The notes under the pieces: generated by a model
What the model saw: only the letters and a program-made list of their open reading frames with translations
The model's database searches: none
What the model was told of the DNA's origin: nothing
Assembly: GCA_029834535.1 (NCBI GenBank)
Contig: JAQMWT010000330.1
Location: 372,001 to 436,000, forward strand
Length of the DNA stretch: 64,000 bases
Origin: Chrysophaeum taylorii
Lineage: Eukaryota; Sar; Pelagophyceae; Pelagomonadales; Pelagomonadaceae
Direction of reading: 5' to 3'
In this document: piece by piece, positions 41,040 to 53,700 of the stretch
Numbering within the stretch: position 1 is the stretch's first letter
How the letters are laid out: every line of letters starts with the position of its first letter
Program-made: the position numbers and the translations under genes

Positions 41040-43920
41040 TCTCAGGGGTTGGGCATCGATACCGCGGCTTGAGCTTTCGTATCATCTGTTGTTGGCGTCA
41101 TCGACGTAACGCTCGCGGCAGCCTCTTTATCTGGCGGCTTCCGCTCTTCCTCCAAGACAATCTCGGAGGGAATCAGTGCTGGTAGGGGATCCTGGTCTTC
41201 GTAGTTCTCGGAAGCAAAGGACCCCTCCCATAAATCATTCATTTCGTCTTTCCAGAATGCATATGCAAATTCATTCGTCATCGGTTGATCATCACCCTCA
41301 TCGGCGATCGGTTCCGTGTCGGCTGCAGCTTTGAGTCCGTCGCTGAGCGGTTGTTCTGATGGCTTCTGTAGCAAGAAGCTCCGAGTTCTCGTCCACCAAT
41401 CCTGCAGGTTCCACGTCGGCTCGTCTTCGTCCCACTCGAGAACGCTGCTAATCTTCTTCTTAAATCTATCCTTTTCTTCCGGCGGCGTGTCCGTGGCTCG
41501 ATCCATCGTGGCCGAAACCGTTTCGGGGGGGTCCGCAGGAAAAGATGGCGTCGTCCCCGACGTCAACTCTATCGTAAGATCGTCGTCTGCATCACTCGCG
41601 ATGGTCATCGTCTCGTCCGTCGAATGATCACACGAGTTATCACTGCAGAAATCCATGTCTGGCTCACAGCCAGTTCGGTCGCCAAGGGTCGTCCCTGGAG
41701 GGTCCAAAGATAAGCCGACGGCGTCGAGGGCTTCCTCGTCAAAAACAAACGGTGTGTCGTCAGTGGACGACTCGTCAAATAACGTTATCGCGGACACTGG
41801 TTCACAAGGTGTAGCTTCTTCATCTTACGAGTCTGAATCGCCTTCCCAGTACCGTGGAGCTTCGAGTTCATCGCTCGAATCTTCAAGTTCATCGCTCGAC
41901 ATCTGCTCATAAATCTGTGCCAAAGACCGACGATCGGTCAGCACTACGTGGGGTGGCTCGTCCATCAGCGGGCGAGCAAGATCGTCGAATGCGGCCGCGG
42001 CAAGGGCGTCGGCTGCGAGGTCGGGGCTGGTGGCCGTGTTCGGGTACACCATCACTCCTAATGATAACTGTTGACCGCAAGGGGTCGTGAACGCGAGCGT
42101 TGCGCTCAAAAAAAACAAATTATATTGGTGTCGGCCTCCGTCGTATTCGTCGTCGCGCGATCGGCGTCGTCTGTGCCGGCGCGAACTTCGACTGGGGCTC
42201 TTGTTATCTTTGTCTCTCTCTGGCGTCAGTTCGGCAGGTCCTAGTACCTCTGGATCGTCCCTGTAGGCGACTGGTGCTCCCAAGCCTATCCGAACTGTCT
42301 CAATCTTCTCGTCTATTGGAACATCGACACATGCGTCGTCTTCTTGACAAAACTCCGACCAAACGTAAATTAACTCTCCGTTGGCGAATAAATCCATGCC
42401 TCGGGGTCGGAATTGCACTTCTTTCCGCTCTGGCGGTTTCTTCCTCAGGAAACAGTGAGCTCGCATCCATATCGTCGGTACGTTCATCTTCCTCTTATCC
42501 ATGCTGATCGTCCCATCCAAATTCGATTCCGGGCGGCAGCTATACTCATCCCTCATGGTATGTTCGGGATCTTTCTTTATCACATAGCCATCATCATATG
42601 CAGGCTGAAAATCTTTGAACTCTTCGTTCGTGAGTAATACGCCAGGGCTTTCACTGAGCTCCAAAGGCAGTTCATGCGCTATAAGATTCTACACCTCTTC
42701 CGCTTTCGTATTCATTTTCTCGGCCGTTTCACTCGGCCTATCATCCACTCCATCGCTTAGAATATCGGCAATCGCCTCGTCACTAAAAATGCCGGCACAC
42801 GAAATGTCTGCCATCGTCAAAGGGAATAAAACATCTGCAAAAACGTCTGCAGTCGGTTCGTCGGGGGGGGCTGCAAAAGAAGAAGGCGTCGTCCCCGTCG
42901 TCATATCCGTCAAGAAATGGCCACCAAAGGGCACGTGACGTTCGATGGGCGTGTAAACAGGTGCGCGCTTATCATTCGAGATAATCCTCTGCGACGCATT
43001 GTCGATCGATCGTGGAGACGAAGTGTCATCCACTTGAGTGTCCGGAGGTAGACTCATAGCATCGAGCGTAGCAGCGGCGGGTCCCTTCCTTTGGGCGTCA
43101 CCAGCTGCACGGGGCTCGTAAATCGGATTTACACATAACTCCGGCGCGTCGTCAAAACCGAGGGTTGTGTCAGCTGACGACAAATCATATCGTGCCACCA
43201 ACGGTGACACCGGGTCAGAAGCGGTTGTCGGCTTCGGCCCGTAGTTTAACGACGTTTCGGTCAGATTCTCCGATTCTGTGGGGATTTTGGTTTGGGTGAG
43301 CTCCTTCGACTTGGATTGCGCTTGCTCGTAGTTTAACGACGTTTCGGTCATCTCGGACGACTCGTCGTCGTCGTCGCGCGGCTTTCTAACTTTCGCTCGC
43401 GTTCGCGTGGGCGGCGGTACCTCCGAGGGTCGGAATTCTCCCTCAAGAGTGCTCGCTCGCCTCGGGCGACTCGGCGTACGCAATTCATCCCCCTCTCGCG
43501 GGTCAACAATCGCACTTGCTCGTGTATTTTATCTAATCGAGCGTGTTCGTGCCGCATTTGCTCTCGCCTTATTTTTATCTTCTTCTGGTGTAGCCATTCA
43601 CGCCGTATCTCTTCTTCTATCAGCTGGATGAGGATTTCTTTCTCTTGTGCGCGCTTATTTTCTCGGCGTATCTCGCGTAAATGGGCTTTGTAAATCTTTG
43701 CAACGTTCGGTGGTTCATCATCTCGCGCACGTTCTGGATGGGCTGCCGGTTGTCTCGCCGGCGGCGCCCTCGGCAGTTCATCGCCGTTGTAGTTCAGCTC
43801 TTCTTCCTCATCATCATAATCAGTATCATCATCATCGTCCCCCTCGCTCGTCTCATCCTGACGGCCTGGCGGTTCGTCACATCGCGTCTGCTCGTTGGCA
43901 GCATCATCGTCTTCCATATC
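41040..43920 (-). mobile_element. Inner gypsy: acidic and coiled-coil N-terminal region
   Basis: Asp/Glu/Thr-rich frames with a recurring module of the form TGTTPSSFAAPPDEP (near 42,860, 41,530 and again near 38,600) and a charged coiled coil (RREQMRHEHARLDKIHEQVRL) toward the 5' end. A counterpart of the acidic part and of the coiled coil exists in the outer element. Specific function is unknown; the position is that of gag and its linkers. Confidence 0.6.
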
Positions 43921-44378
43921 GGCTCTGGCTCGTTCTAATCGGCCGAGATCAGAGCGGTCCCAAAATGGTTGAATCGTCGTCGTTCTCGTGCTCCTTCGAC
44001 TCTGGAACTTCTACTCGTCCACGACACGCGTAATATCGTCGTTGCGTGCGTCTTCCACCGACAATCTATCAGTCCGGTGGGCGGCAGAATTCGTCTCTGC
44101 CCGGCAATCAATGCCTCAGTGAGTTGCGACCTCACTCCGCTCGCCTGCGGCAGCGGTACCCGGGTTGTGCGTCGGCTAGCACCGAATCGCGCGTCGTCAC
44201 TTCCGACGACTAGCGTATCCGGCCGGGGAACTTTCCCACGGCAGTGGTCCTTCTGGAATTCCTTGTCGGCGCGCTTGATCAGGGCGCGCACGGCTTGTCC
44301 GGACCGTGTAGAGAATGCAAGATGCACTCGTTCGCTGCGACCGATATAGTCGCTCGAATCTCGTATTCCTCCACCACC

Positions 44379-44695
44379 TGTGGCGTAAGGAGAATTTTAT
44401 GGGCTACCTGGCGTGCCTTCGAATCCTGGCTCGCCGCTCGCGTCCGTGCCCTTGGTGGAGTCACTGGACGAGGATGGCCGTTCTCCCGCCACACAACCAC
44501 AAGCAACTTCCGTGCCTGGTCCTCACAACTTGAGGATCGGCTGTTGCTTTATGATTAAGAACACTTGGATCACAGAAATCAGGGAAGATGATGTCATAGA
44601 GAAAACTGACATCATCAGAACGGAGTAGGGTGCCCCTGATAATTGGGGGGGCCTAGAAGAGGGGTAAGCCTTAGGAGGCGGGAATTGCCGCCACA
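44379..44695 (-). repeat. 5' LTR of inner gypsy element
   Basis: 317 bp, nearly identical to 34,474-34,788. Just inside it (on the coding strand) is TGGTGGAGGAATACGAG, a candidate primer-binding site whose complement ends in CCACCA like a tRNA 3' end. Confidence 0.92.
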
Positions 44696-44863
44696 AATGG
44701 CAGACGCGAAAACAAGGCTAGCTCAGGGGTTGCCTACCTAGACACGCCGGCACCTCTAACACTCGAGGTCGTCGGCCTAGGCAGGGGGTGCGCCTCGTTC
44801 GTCGCCACAACAATCACTCGCCAAGACCTCTACTCTGAGGTTGGGAGATCGTTTACTTGTATG

Positions 44864-46330
44864 TATTGAACGGCGCTATATTATATTACCAAAAATATAG
44901 TATCGTTTTTTTTTCCGTTTTATATTGATATTATATAGAAGCCATTTTAAAATAAATAACGCCCATACAAAATTAGACTAACCAAAAGCCAACAGCCCAA
45001 CTTATATCTCGGAAATGCTCTCGTCGTCGAGCACTGCGGCGACAAAGGGGGCGTCATCGGCGACTGCGGCTGGGTCTTCGTAGTCGGAGCGCCCGGCCTC
45101 GAGAGGGGGCTCGTCCTCGTCGTGGCAGTTGCTCAGCGTCTGCATGAGGAAGTCGCCGAGCTCCTCAGTGCACTTGTTGAGGAGGCGGAGGTTGATGTAG
45201 GTAAAGAGAAGGCGATGGACGGTGAGGGTGTAGAGGCGGTTGCGCGTCTTGGTGTGGATGAGCTTGTGGGTCTTGCAGACTCGCTCGACGTCGGCAGACT
45301 GGACAGCCATCTCGTCGATGCGGATGGCGATGGGGGTGATCTTTGGGAATTGCTTGATGCCGGTGATTCGCCAGTCGTCGGCGACGGACATCATCCGCGA
45401 CTGCTTGAAGATCTCGCGCTCGGTGGACGTCTTGAGTCGCATGTCGGCGGGCGGTTTGATGAGGGACTGCTTGCGTTCGATGAGCGCGCCCCACTGGCCC
45501 GGCGGAGAGCGATCTGCTTGAGCTCGGTGAAGGCCACCTCGCGATCAGTAGAGTCTGGGTAGAACCGCTCGATTATCTTGATGCCGTGGTCTTCCCAGTC
45601 TGTCACATTAAGAAGCTCATCATACGTCGGCGTTGTGAACGGGTCTACCAGCCAGGCGAAGATGTGCAGCGAGTCCAGGAGACCAACCTGCCGCGATGGA
45701 GAACGGGAGAGCGCATCCGACAACGAACTTGGTGATCGTCGCGGTGATGCGCTGTGCACGCGCGTCATCACAACGGTCAAAGCAGCCAGTGACCCGGGCC
45801 TGCTTACTCTTACTGCTCGCGGCTGGCTCGGACTCGGCTGTTCGCTTAGAGGGGACGCAGATCGATTCAGACATGGCGCACGTCACCAGTTCCGTGGCCC
45901 TCTTCTCCATAGTGCTCAAAAAGGCCCGCGTCTTCGTCGTACTGGTAGACTTGGCGACGGCGATTTTGACCTCATCAGTAGTAAACTTGCACCCAACAAT
46001 ATGATCCGCCCAGTACGACGCCGTCCATGTCTGCGTCTCCTTCGAATAGGTGCAGCCATGCGCCGCACAAGAATACGTCGTTGATTTTCGCAATTCGTAG
46101 GTCCCTTGACGACGTAGTCCGCGACGATGCTCTTTTTGCGACCAACCTTCGGCGCCATCGACGCAACCGCCTCTCAAAAGTACTGGACAACCAAGTACTG
46201 ACGCGCTGAGAGGGTTTTCAAAGCGAAAATTGAAAAAATACAAACGAAACGATATAATGTTAAACTAATATCGATATAAAACGAAAATATATTTTGGCCC
46301 GTTATAAAAAACGTTTAAAGCTGTTCAATA
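44864..46330 (-). mobile_element. BED/hAT DNA transposon inserted in the outer LTR
   Basis: Exact 8-bp duplication cttgtatg at 44,856-44,863 and 46,331-46,338. Terminal inverted repeats TATTGAAC(G/A)GC at both ends, and AT-rich subterminal stretches with mirrored tttatat.gatatta words. The right LTR of the outer element shows the uninterrupted site, which confirms the insertion. 1,467 bp, short for hAT, so internally reduced. Confidence 0.92.
45002..46157 (-). pseudogene. BED/hAT transposase, internally reduced
   Basis: Starts MAPKVGRKKSIVADYVVKG (ATG at 46,157). A BED-type finger follows (SCAAHGCTYSKETQTW, then HIVGCKF). QRITATITKFVVGCALPFS matches the block before the catalytic domain, LLDSLHIFAWLVDPFTTPTY a middle block, and IHTKTRNRLYTLTVHRLL with YINLRLL the hAT C-terminal dimerisation block. 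The piece between middle and C-terminal blocks is far shorter than in a full transposase, and frame breaks near 46,095, 45,690 and 45,490 show that it is dead. It could be moved only in trans. Confidence 0.85.
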
Positions 46331-46486
46331 CTTGTATGATAGAAGATACTCTTAAGATTTTCATGAGGTTGTGACGTAGCCGTCACAGAAAAGGGTAAGG
46401 AAAAGAATGTAGGGTAAGCCCTAAGACGTAGGGCAAAAAGCTTTAAGAGGCAGGGTAAGCTTTAAGAAGCAGGAGTTTCTGCCACA

Positions 46487-49400
46487 GGACTCCCCTAGTT
46501 GGATAACGAGCTGCCCTCGGCGCTTGGCTCGTTTTCGCTTAGCGCGAGCTTTTGCATCTTGAGCATCTCGGAACTTGACGAGGTCGTAAACGCGTTTGAT
46601 AACGCTATCCGGCACCTTGCCGCTGTACAAACTGATTTGGGAATCAACACATCAGTCTCGTTAGGAGAGAAGTCAGTAACACAGGAAGTGGAATCTTTGG
46701 TCAGCTTCGACCTATCGGTAAAGCTACAACCATCAATATCCTAGTATTCGGGCTTGAGCTTGCGAGTAGGAAGATGAGATAAAAGGAGGAACGCTTGTCA
46801 TTAGGACCGAGCTCAGAATAGAAATGCAAAGCAACACGGTCATTCTCGAAATCGTAGCATTCACAAACTTCAGCAACATATATCTTCTTGCGCCAATTTG
46901 ACTTTTCGTGATGGGGAATCCGGAAAGCAACGAACTTGCAAAGCTTGTAGACGTGCCAGAAAGTCTCTTTCGGCTTAGGAATAGCACGACCGATCATCGG
47001 AGGGACCATAACAGGCGTGATCTGCTGAACAGAAACTGTCCGTCGTTCGGGCGGGGAGTCAAGAGGTCAATCTGATAGGTAGTGGGCGAAAGTCGCTTGG
47101 TGATGACAAATGGTCCGCGCCACTCAGATCGCAGCTTGTTCTGCGAGCGAGGAATATACAGCAAGACATGGGATCCTTCCGCATACTCGACATCGACTTG
47201 ATCAGTGTCGTAGGCCAACTTTTAGTTGCGCTTAGCCTTCTGGTGAGCTACGGCCACTACTTGCGTGTTGAACTTCAACACATTTTGACTTTCATTCCAG
47301 GCACCAGCACGGGCTTGGGGCAATCGGTGTATCGGTTGAGCAAGCAAAGTGTAGTCACTCGGGAGCACTGGCTGGCGGTTCTGATGAAGCACAAACGGTG
47401 AGATTTGAGTACCGGGAGTGAACTTGCGATTGTAGAAAAAAGCAACGTACTTCGCAAACGCGGGCCAATCAGTGATACTCCGACCTTGGAGACATGCTCG
47501 AAGAAAGGTATTGAGAAAAACGGTTCACACGCTCTGCAGGATTAGCTTGACCATGGTAGGGAATCGTGGTCTTGTATCGCACGTTGAAAAGATGGCAGAA
47601 CTCTTCTATCAACTTATTGGCGAATTCACGGCCGTTGTCCGTACGAATCATGTGTGGCATATGCCCACGTAACAAGATGTTCGCGACGAAAGACTCAAGA
47701 ATAGCCTCAGCGGTCTTAGTATGAAGCGCATCCAAAATCAAGAAGTGAGAAAAAGGATCGAAGAGTACGATAATGCACGTCTCGAGACCGGAACTAGGCA
47801 AGGGTCCGAAGAGATCCATGCAAGGACAGAACAATCACCCTCCTAGACTGGCTGCTGAAGTAGACCAAACTCCTTCGGTTCGGGCGTGCGAGCTTTCTGA
47901 CTCACAAGGCACTGAGCAAGAAAGGCACCAACTTCGTTTGACATGTGCGGCCACCAGAAGCGTTCTAAAATCGCCCGAACAGTGCTCTCGCGACCCATGT
48001 GACCACCGTTAACAGGTTTTTCATGGTACAATCGAATGATGCGGTCGCGCAGCTTCGCAGGGGCAACAATCATAGGATGAAAATCGACAGCAATGCGATA
48101 TAGCACTCTCTTGATTCGTTCAAAACGAGTATTAGCTCCATAACGACGAAGGGAATGGCTTTGAGCCGTCCGAGAGCGAATATTCTTGCACGTCGGACCT
48201 TCCTTCTGGGCTCGGATAATCTCATCAAGCGTCAGGTTTTATGGAATCTTGTCAGTATACTCCTGGAAAGCGGCAGCATCGTGCAAGGGATGGGTCGAGT
48301 CTGTAGACGAAGCTTCTGAGGTTGAGCAGTCGCACTGGATACAGCTAGGTACATAGGATCGTCTGGAGGTTCGCCTTTCTCCTCAGGTATGTCGGTCGTA
48401 ATAAAGACAACATGACATGACATCCAGGCAGGGATACCCCGCTCTTATCAGTAGGCTTTGGCACCTCTTGGAAAATCAAATAAGCGTGGTTGAGCGGCTC
48501 ACCAAACTCGTCTGTCTCGATCACGTGATCTACTATAGAATTGCGAGAGGGACAATCAGGGATGCTCATTCCCAGCGATTTACCCGACTTGTAACCAAGT
48601 TCAGGGTCAAAATTCGCGACTCGCATTGCCCATCGGGCGAGCTGGCCAGACGAATGAGCAGCCTTCCGGAAAAATGCCAGATTGCGATGATCCGTCCCAA
48701 CAAAAGTCCTATGTCCTTCGATGTAAGCTCGTAAATGCTCTAGAGAGAGAATGACAGCCAACAGCTCCAAACGGCGGGGCTCATAATCCAAACGGCGGGG
48801 CTCATAATGTCGCATCTCCTTCGGCACAGCACGGATCCAGTACTCAGGCACTCGTTCGTCTCGATTAACTCGCCCGTTCTCATCTTTGTCTCGACAACTT
48901 GGAAAAGGTATGCGCCAAGACCATCTTTGGACGCATCAGAGCGTATCTGGAACGGCAAATCGTAATCTGGATGGTACACTCCGCGAGATTCGAATAAAGC
49001 GGCAATAATCGTGTCCCAAGCCTTCTGACACTCGGGTGTGCATTTGAAAGGCACACCTTTGAGACACATGCGCCTCAGCGGTTCCACGATCTTGGAGTAG
49101 TCCTTTTCGTATCGGCGGCAATAGTTGCTCATCCCGACGAAGGATCGAATCTGAGTCTTCGGTGAAGTATAGGGCAGAGTTCCCGGAATTGGCATATCTT
49201 GCAGTGCCCCCGGCGTATTAAGATTCGGCTTTAAACCATCAGGCGTAGAAACATGGCCCAAAAATTCGACATCATCGTTAAGAAGATGAAAATTCGATGT
49301 TCGACCACTGTATCCTTACTGAGCTAGATGGCTAAGAACTTCTATCAACACCTGCAGATGACTATGGAGATCGTCCGTTCCCATCATGATGTCGTCAATG

Positions 49401-50237
49401 AAAGCAAATAAGTATCTGTACATCCACTTCGACAGATCACTAGCCATCTGCTTGCAAAAGAGAGCTCCACCAGTCTGTACTCCCAAAGGTAAGCGCAGAA
49501 AAATGTGGGCTCCTAGAGGACTGACCATCGTAACAGCGTCCTGGGCTGCAGGGTCCAGACGAGTATTATGATATCCCCATCGTATGTCAATACAGGTTGT
49601 CCATCGGCACATCGCTAGAAATGCTAGCACGAAAAGCGTTAGACGTACCAATTTCAGCTCACTTATTAGGCAGAATGAGCACAGGAAATCCCCAAGGTGA
49701 ATTCGCGGGCCGAATAACTCCATCACGACACCACTCGGTAAATCTGCTTGCGAAAGGCAGTCGAGCTTGACCGGAGTCAGTCGATACGGCGTCATCTTGA
49801 TCGGCCTAGGATTAACGTCCTTGAAACGCAACGATATTGGCGGCGAGTCTACTGGTCTCATGATCGGATCGGGAAACGACCACGCGTCTCGAACGCAGTG
49901 ACTCAGCATAAGCTTCGCATTTTTATCCAATTGCGGATTATGTGGTATTCCAAGCTCCTTCACGACTTTCTCAGCTTCTTCTTTCGTCGGAAGCTTGACT
50001 TTCATAGCGCCATCATCCATCACGTGCTCCGGAGTCTGCGGCAAAGTTACACCATCCTCATCTCGCGGCGCGTCCTTCCAAGGAACATCAAACTTTTCCT
50101 CAAATTGGAATCTGACCTCAGGGTGACTCTTGTTAATCTTCTCGCCGTTGACTCGCATTTTCATCCAAGTGCGGATTATCTGGAATTCCAAGCTCCTTCG
50201 CGACTTTCTCGAATTCTTTTTTCGTCGGAAGCTTCAT
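46487..50237 (-). mobile_element. Outer gypsy: integrase, RNase H and RT region
   Basis: Integrase C-terminal region about 46.5-47.2 kb (KLRSEWRGPFVITKRL). Integrase core about 47.5-48.1 kb (IRTDNGREFANKLIEEF). RNase H about 48.4-49.2 kb (QIRSDASKDGLGAYLF). RT about 49.3-50.2 kb (CIDIRWGYHNTRLDP; FAFIDDIMMGTDDL). Order as in the inner element but clearly diverged, so two subfamilies. Confidence 0.9.
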
Positions 50238-50431
50238 ACTTACTAACTAACTAACTTCAGACCTCTCCCGAGCATGGGAGCCAGGCTGGACTGGCAGGAG
50301 CCGGTCCAGGATCACAGAAGAAAATCACACAGTTGGGGTAGAGGGTGCGAGAGACGAGTACGAGTTGATGGCGGACCGCCACTGCGCGCGGTCTTGTGCG
50401 AAGTCGTGCCACGAGTTGAAGGGGATGTCAC
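50238..50431 (-). mobile_element. LINE 3' end inserted in the outer gypsy element
   Basis: Interrupts sequence that is continuous at 49,990 (gtcggaagctt | actttcatagcg). On - it encodes FNSWHDFAQDRAQWRSAI and ends a few residues later. W-x-D-x-A-x-D-R-x-x-W-R is the motif closing the ORF2 protein of many LINEs. The 3' UTR after the stop is the ~65-bp tail also found on the SINE-like repeats at 820 and 13,480, and it ends in (GTTA)n. A 5'-truncated insertion. Confidence 0.8.
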
Positions 50432-53400
50432 TTTCATAGCGTCATTATCCTTCACATGCTCCGGAGTCTGCAGCAAAGGTACACCATCCTCATCTTGCGG
50501 CGCGTCCTTCCAAGGAACATCACATTTTTCCTCATATTTGAATCTGACCTCAGGGTGCCTCTTGTTAATCTTCTGGCCTTTGACTCGCACGCTCGGCTCG
50601 CTCACTTTCGGTTCGCGATTCTGCTCAGGATCTGGTGGAATATCCAATTGCGGTCGGAGGGGGGAGGGGGGTCCAAAAGAAGCATGTGACGTCCCCGTCG
50701 CATCTGTCTAAGGCGGCAATAAGGGCACTTCGGGTGGTCTCCACTTGGTGGGATCCTGTAGGCCTTCAGCTGACACCCATTTGACGACGCGGGTGCGAGT
50801 GTTTATCAATGGAGTGTGCAAATGGCGGCAGGCGGTATCAGTAACCTTCAAATACCCATAAGAGGGTTGGTCCGTAGGACACAAAGCGCTGGGACGGACC
50901 TAGCCGACATGTCTGAGTCCTTTGGGCACAGAACTGTACGGATCGGTGGCCAAAATAGCAAGAGAGTCGGGTGGAACGATAGAAGCCAAATGTTTGAACG
51001 AGGCGGCTTTCGATAATCCAGCCCAGTCATAATCCGGTGGCATAGTCAGCAGCTCGGCGGTCATCCCCAGGGTCAACGGTTTGGTGTCGGGGCGATGAGG
51101 TCCCATTCGAAGAGAGATGCGCGTGACCGTGTAGGAGGCATGGATAGCGTCTCGGGACGAGCCTAGGTTATTCACCTGAAGCAAGTGCGATTCGTCACCA
51201 TAGCCTCGCTGTTCAGCGAACTTGGTCTGCATATCCAAGCAAGTTCTGGGTGCTTCCTGGAGGTGCAAGGATGTCTCGAAACCAAGAGACGCGCGCGTCG
51301 GCTCATCAGGTGCGGCGTGATATCGTAGAAGTCAACGACGCAAACAAGCGTGTGTAAACGTGCGACATAAGATACGATCGAGGCTTCTTGCTCGATCAGC
51401 CAAAGCAGAAAACCGGCCTACTTGTACATCTTCATGGTCCTGTGGGTTGCAGTAACCCCTTTGCCAATATCACGGGAGGTCAAGTTGCAAAGCGCAGAAT
51501 GTACGCAAGAAGGTGAGGCAATACACATAAACGATGACCATTCTTCCTTTGGTCAGTAGTCATTGATCAAACGCAAGGTCGTGTCATAGCGCCCACAAAT
51601 CGTGTGCTGAACAACTGTCATATCCTCCGCCACTTGTCCTCTAAGAAACGTTCCCGACTTTCAGGACACTGGGGGTACTCACAGTCACGCCGGAGAACTC
51701 TACACTCAAGGTAGGCTCGGGCTTGGGGTCGGCTACGCGTCCTCACAAAACTTGTTCACGCTCGCCAAGCCTCTCAACTTGAGGCTGACTAGTTGCTTTA
51801 TGATAACTAGATACTCTTGACAGAGAAAACTGTGTGACGTGGTGTCACAGAAACAGAATGACATCACTTGACATCATAAGGTAAACGGGAAAAGGCGACC
51901 CGTTAAACGGGGGCTAGGCCTTGAGAAGTGAGGTAAAATCATCAGCGTCTCGGAAAATGCTCGGTTGGGATCGCACACGATATTTCTGGCGTAGTCTCGT
52001 ATCGTGAGATGTAGCCAACTGCATCGGATCGTCGCGACAATCTTCTTCTTCTTCTTCAGGCAATTCAGTCGTGATAAACGACAAGATGACATGACATCCA
52101 GCTAGTGGTGCTCCTTCGTCATCAATGGGCCGAGGAAGTTCTTGGCACACCAAATAAGCGTGATTCAAGGGTTCACCAAACTCATCCGTCTCGACGTCGT
52201 GATCGATAGGATTGCGAGAGAGGCAGTCAGGGATACTCATTCCCGGTGACTTCCCTGGTTTGTAGCCCAGTTCAGGATCAAAGTTGGCAAGTCGCATCGC
52301 CCATCGAGCCAGCTGCCCAGATGAGTGTGTCGCCTTCCGCAAAAACGTCAGGTTGCGGGTCGCATGTTTTGCTCTACATTCCTTTTCTTCAGAACAAGCT
52401 TCGACCAGAATGGCGCGGCCCGTTTATTATCGTGGAACGCCTGTGACCGGTCACCTATAGGATTGTGTCTCTCGACTCTCCGCCTGAACGACGTTGTGTT
52501 CATGTTAGTCAGATCACCCCTGTGATGGTTCCTCCAGTGTTCGATTGAGCCGTGCCTAAGCCCAAGGAAACCTTCCGGGACGATTTTAAGCACGGTAAGT
52601 TTGTTGTCTTTCGGATTCCCGATCGCAAACTGTCCGATTGGCGAAAGAAGATTTACGTTGCTGAAGTTCACGAGCCTTATGATTACGCGAATGATCGATT
52701 AGCCCCGCATTTATACTCTGATCTCGGTCCGCATGACAAGGTTTCTTACTTCAACCCAACCTCACATCTCTCGACTCGCAAGCTCAAGCCGGAGTACAAG
52801 GACGTGGACGGTCGCAGTTTCACCGACAAGTCCAAGGTCACCAACAGTACCACTCCCTGTGTCACCGACTTCGCTCCGTACGAGATCGGTGTGTTGATTC
52901 CGAAGTTTACTTTGCGCAGTGGACGCGTTCCCGAGCCCGTCATCACGCGCGTCTACAAGAAAATCCATTTAAGAGATGCTCAACCAGCCAAAGCTCGTGA
53001 TTCTCGCTGGGCCACTCGCTGAGGGCAGCTCCTATTCTCACCAGGGGAGTCCTGTGGCGGCAACTCCTTCTCCCGAAGGCTTACCCCACTTCTCAAGGCC
53101 TAGCCCCCGTTTAGCGGGTCGCCTTTTCCCATTTTCCTTATGATGTCAAGTGATTTCATTCTGTTTCTGTGACACTACGTCACACAGTTTTCTCTGTCAA
53201 GAGTATCTTATTATCATAAAGCAACTAGCCAACCTCAAGTTGAGAGGCTTGGCGAGCGTGAACAAGTGTTGTGGCGACGCGTAGCCGACCCCAAGCCCGA
53301 GCCTACCTTGAATGTAGAGGTCTCCGGCGTGACTGTGAGTACCCCAAGTGTCCAGAGAGTCGGGAACGTTTTTTAGAGCCGCCACAAGTTTGCGCGATGA

Positions 53401-53700
53401 ACCATATTCGCGTATTCTGAAGAATCCAGAGCTAAGACTACACGAATAGATGACGGGCCATACACTTCGTTCGCACGTTGCAGTCACAAAGTGCAGCCTC
53501 CAGAGCCGCTGAACATCATGACCACTTTCATATATGTGAGCGGAAGCCATTGGGCTTTCTCATAACGCTAGCGAATCTCACACTCAGTGGCGCAGCGTCA
53601 TCTCTGCTCTTCCTCATCGGATTGACGAAGATAAGAGTCGTAATCATCGTCCTTTTCGCCAGGTGAGGGCATCGACTGACCCGATACATGCGAGCAGCCA
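50432..53700 (-). mobile_element. Outer gypsy: methyltransferase region (split by the third element)
   Basis: Motif IX-X block LGMTAELLTMPPDYDWAGL and KHLASIVPPDS at ~51.0 kb; the motif I neighbourhood at ~53.5 kb. Both parallel the inner element's C5-methyltransferase in sequence and place. Presence in two diverged elements makes the domain a family trait. Strongly broken. Confidence 0.75.
51633..53386. mobile_element. Third gypsy fragment with LTRs in inverted orientation
   Basis: The right LTR (53,053-53,386; TGTGGCGG...CCGCCACA) reads on +. The left LTR (~51,633-51,935) reads on -. Between them the left half (51.94-52.35 kb) encodes RNase H-region protein on - and the right half (52.36-53.02 kb) integrase C-terminal protein on +. 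Thus two 3' ends of the same family meet head to head. It sits inside the outer element's methyltransferase region. Fossil. Confidence 0.8.

Larger units (their letters stand above)
34474..44695 (-). mobile_element. Ty3/gypsy LTR element 'inner', young, methyltransferase-bearing
   Basis: Flanked by the 5-bp duplication aatgg (34,469-34,473 and 44,696-44,700). LTRs of 315 and 317 bp begin TGTGGCG and end CGCCACA and differ at only about 2% of positions, so insertion was recent relative to the outer element. Coding strand -: the right LTR is the 5' LTR. Order: acidic and coiled-coil N-terminal region, protease, C5-methyltransferase, RT, RNase H, integrase. Structure looks nearly whole. The coding part appears broken in perhaps five to eight places, though some frame changes could be normal for the family. 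Confidence 0.93.

Noticed and set aside
44353-44378. tRNA gene reading ctcgaatctcgtattcctccacca
   Set aside because: Looks like a tRNA 3' half, but there is no 5' half and the spacing is one base off. Its place beside the LTR points to a primer-binding site instead.
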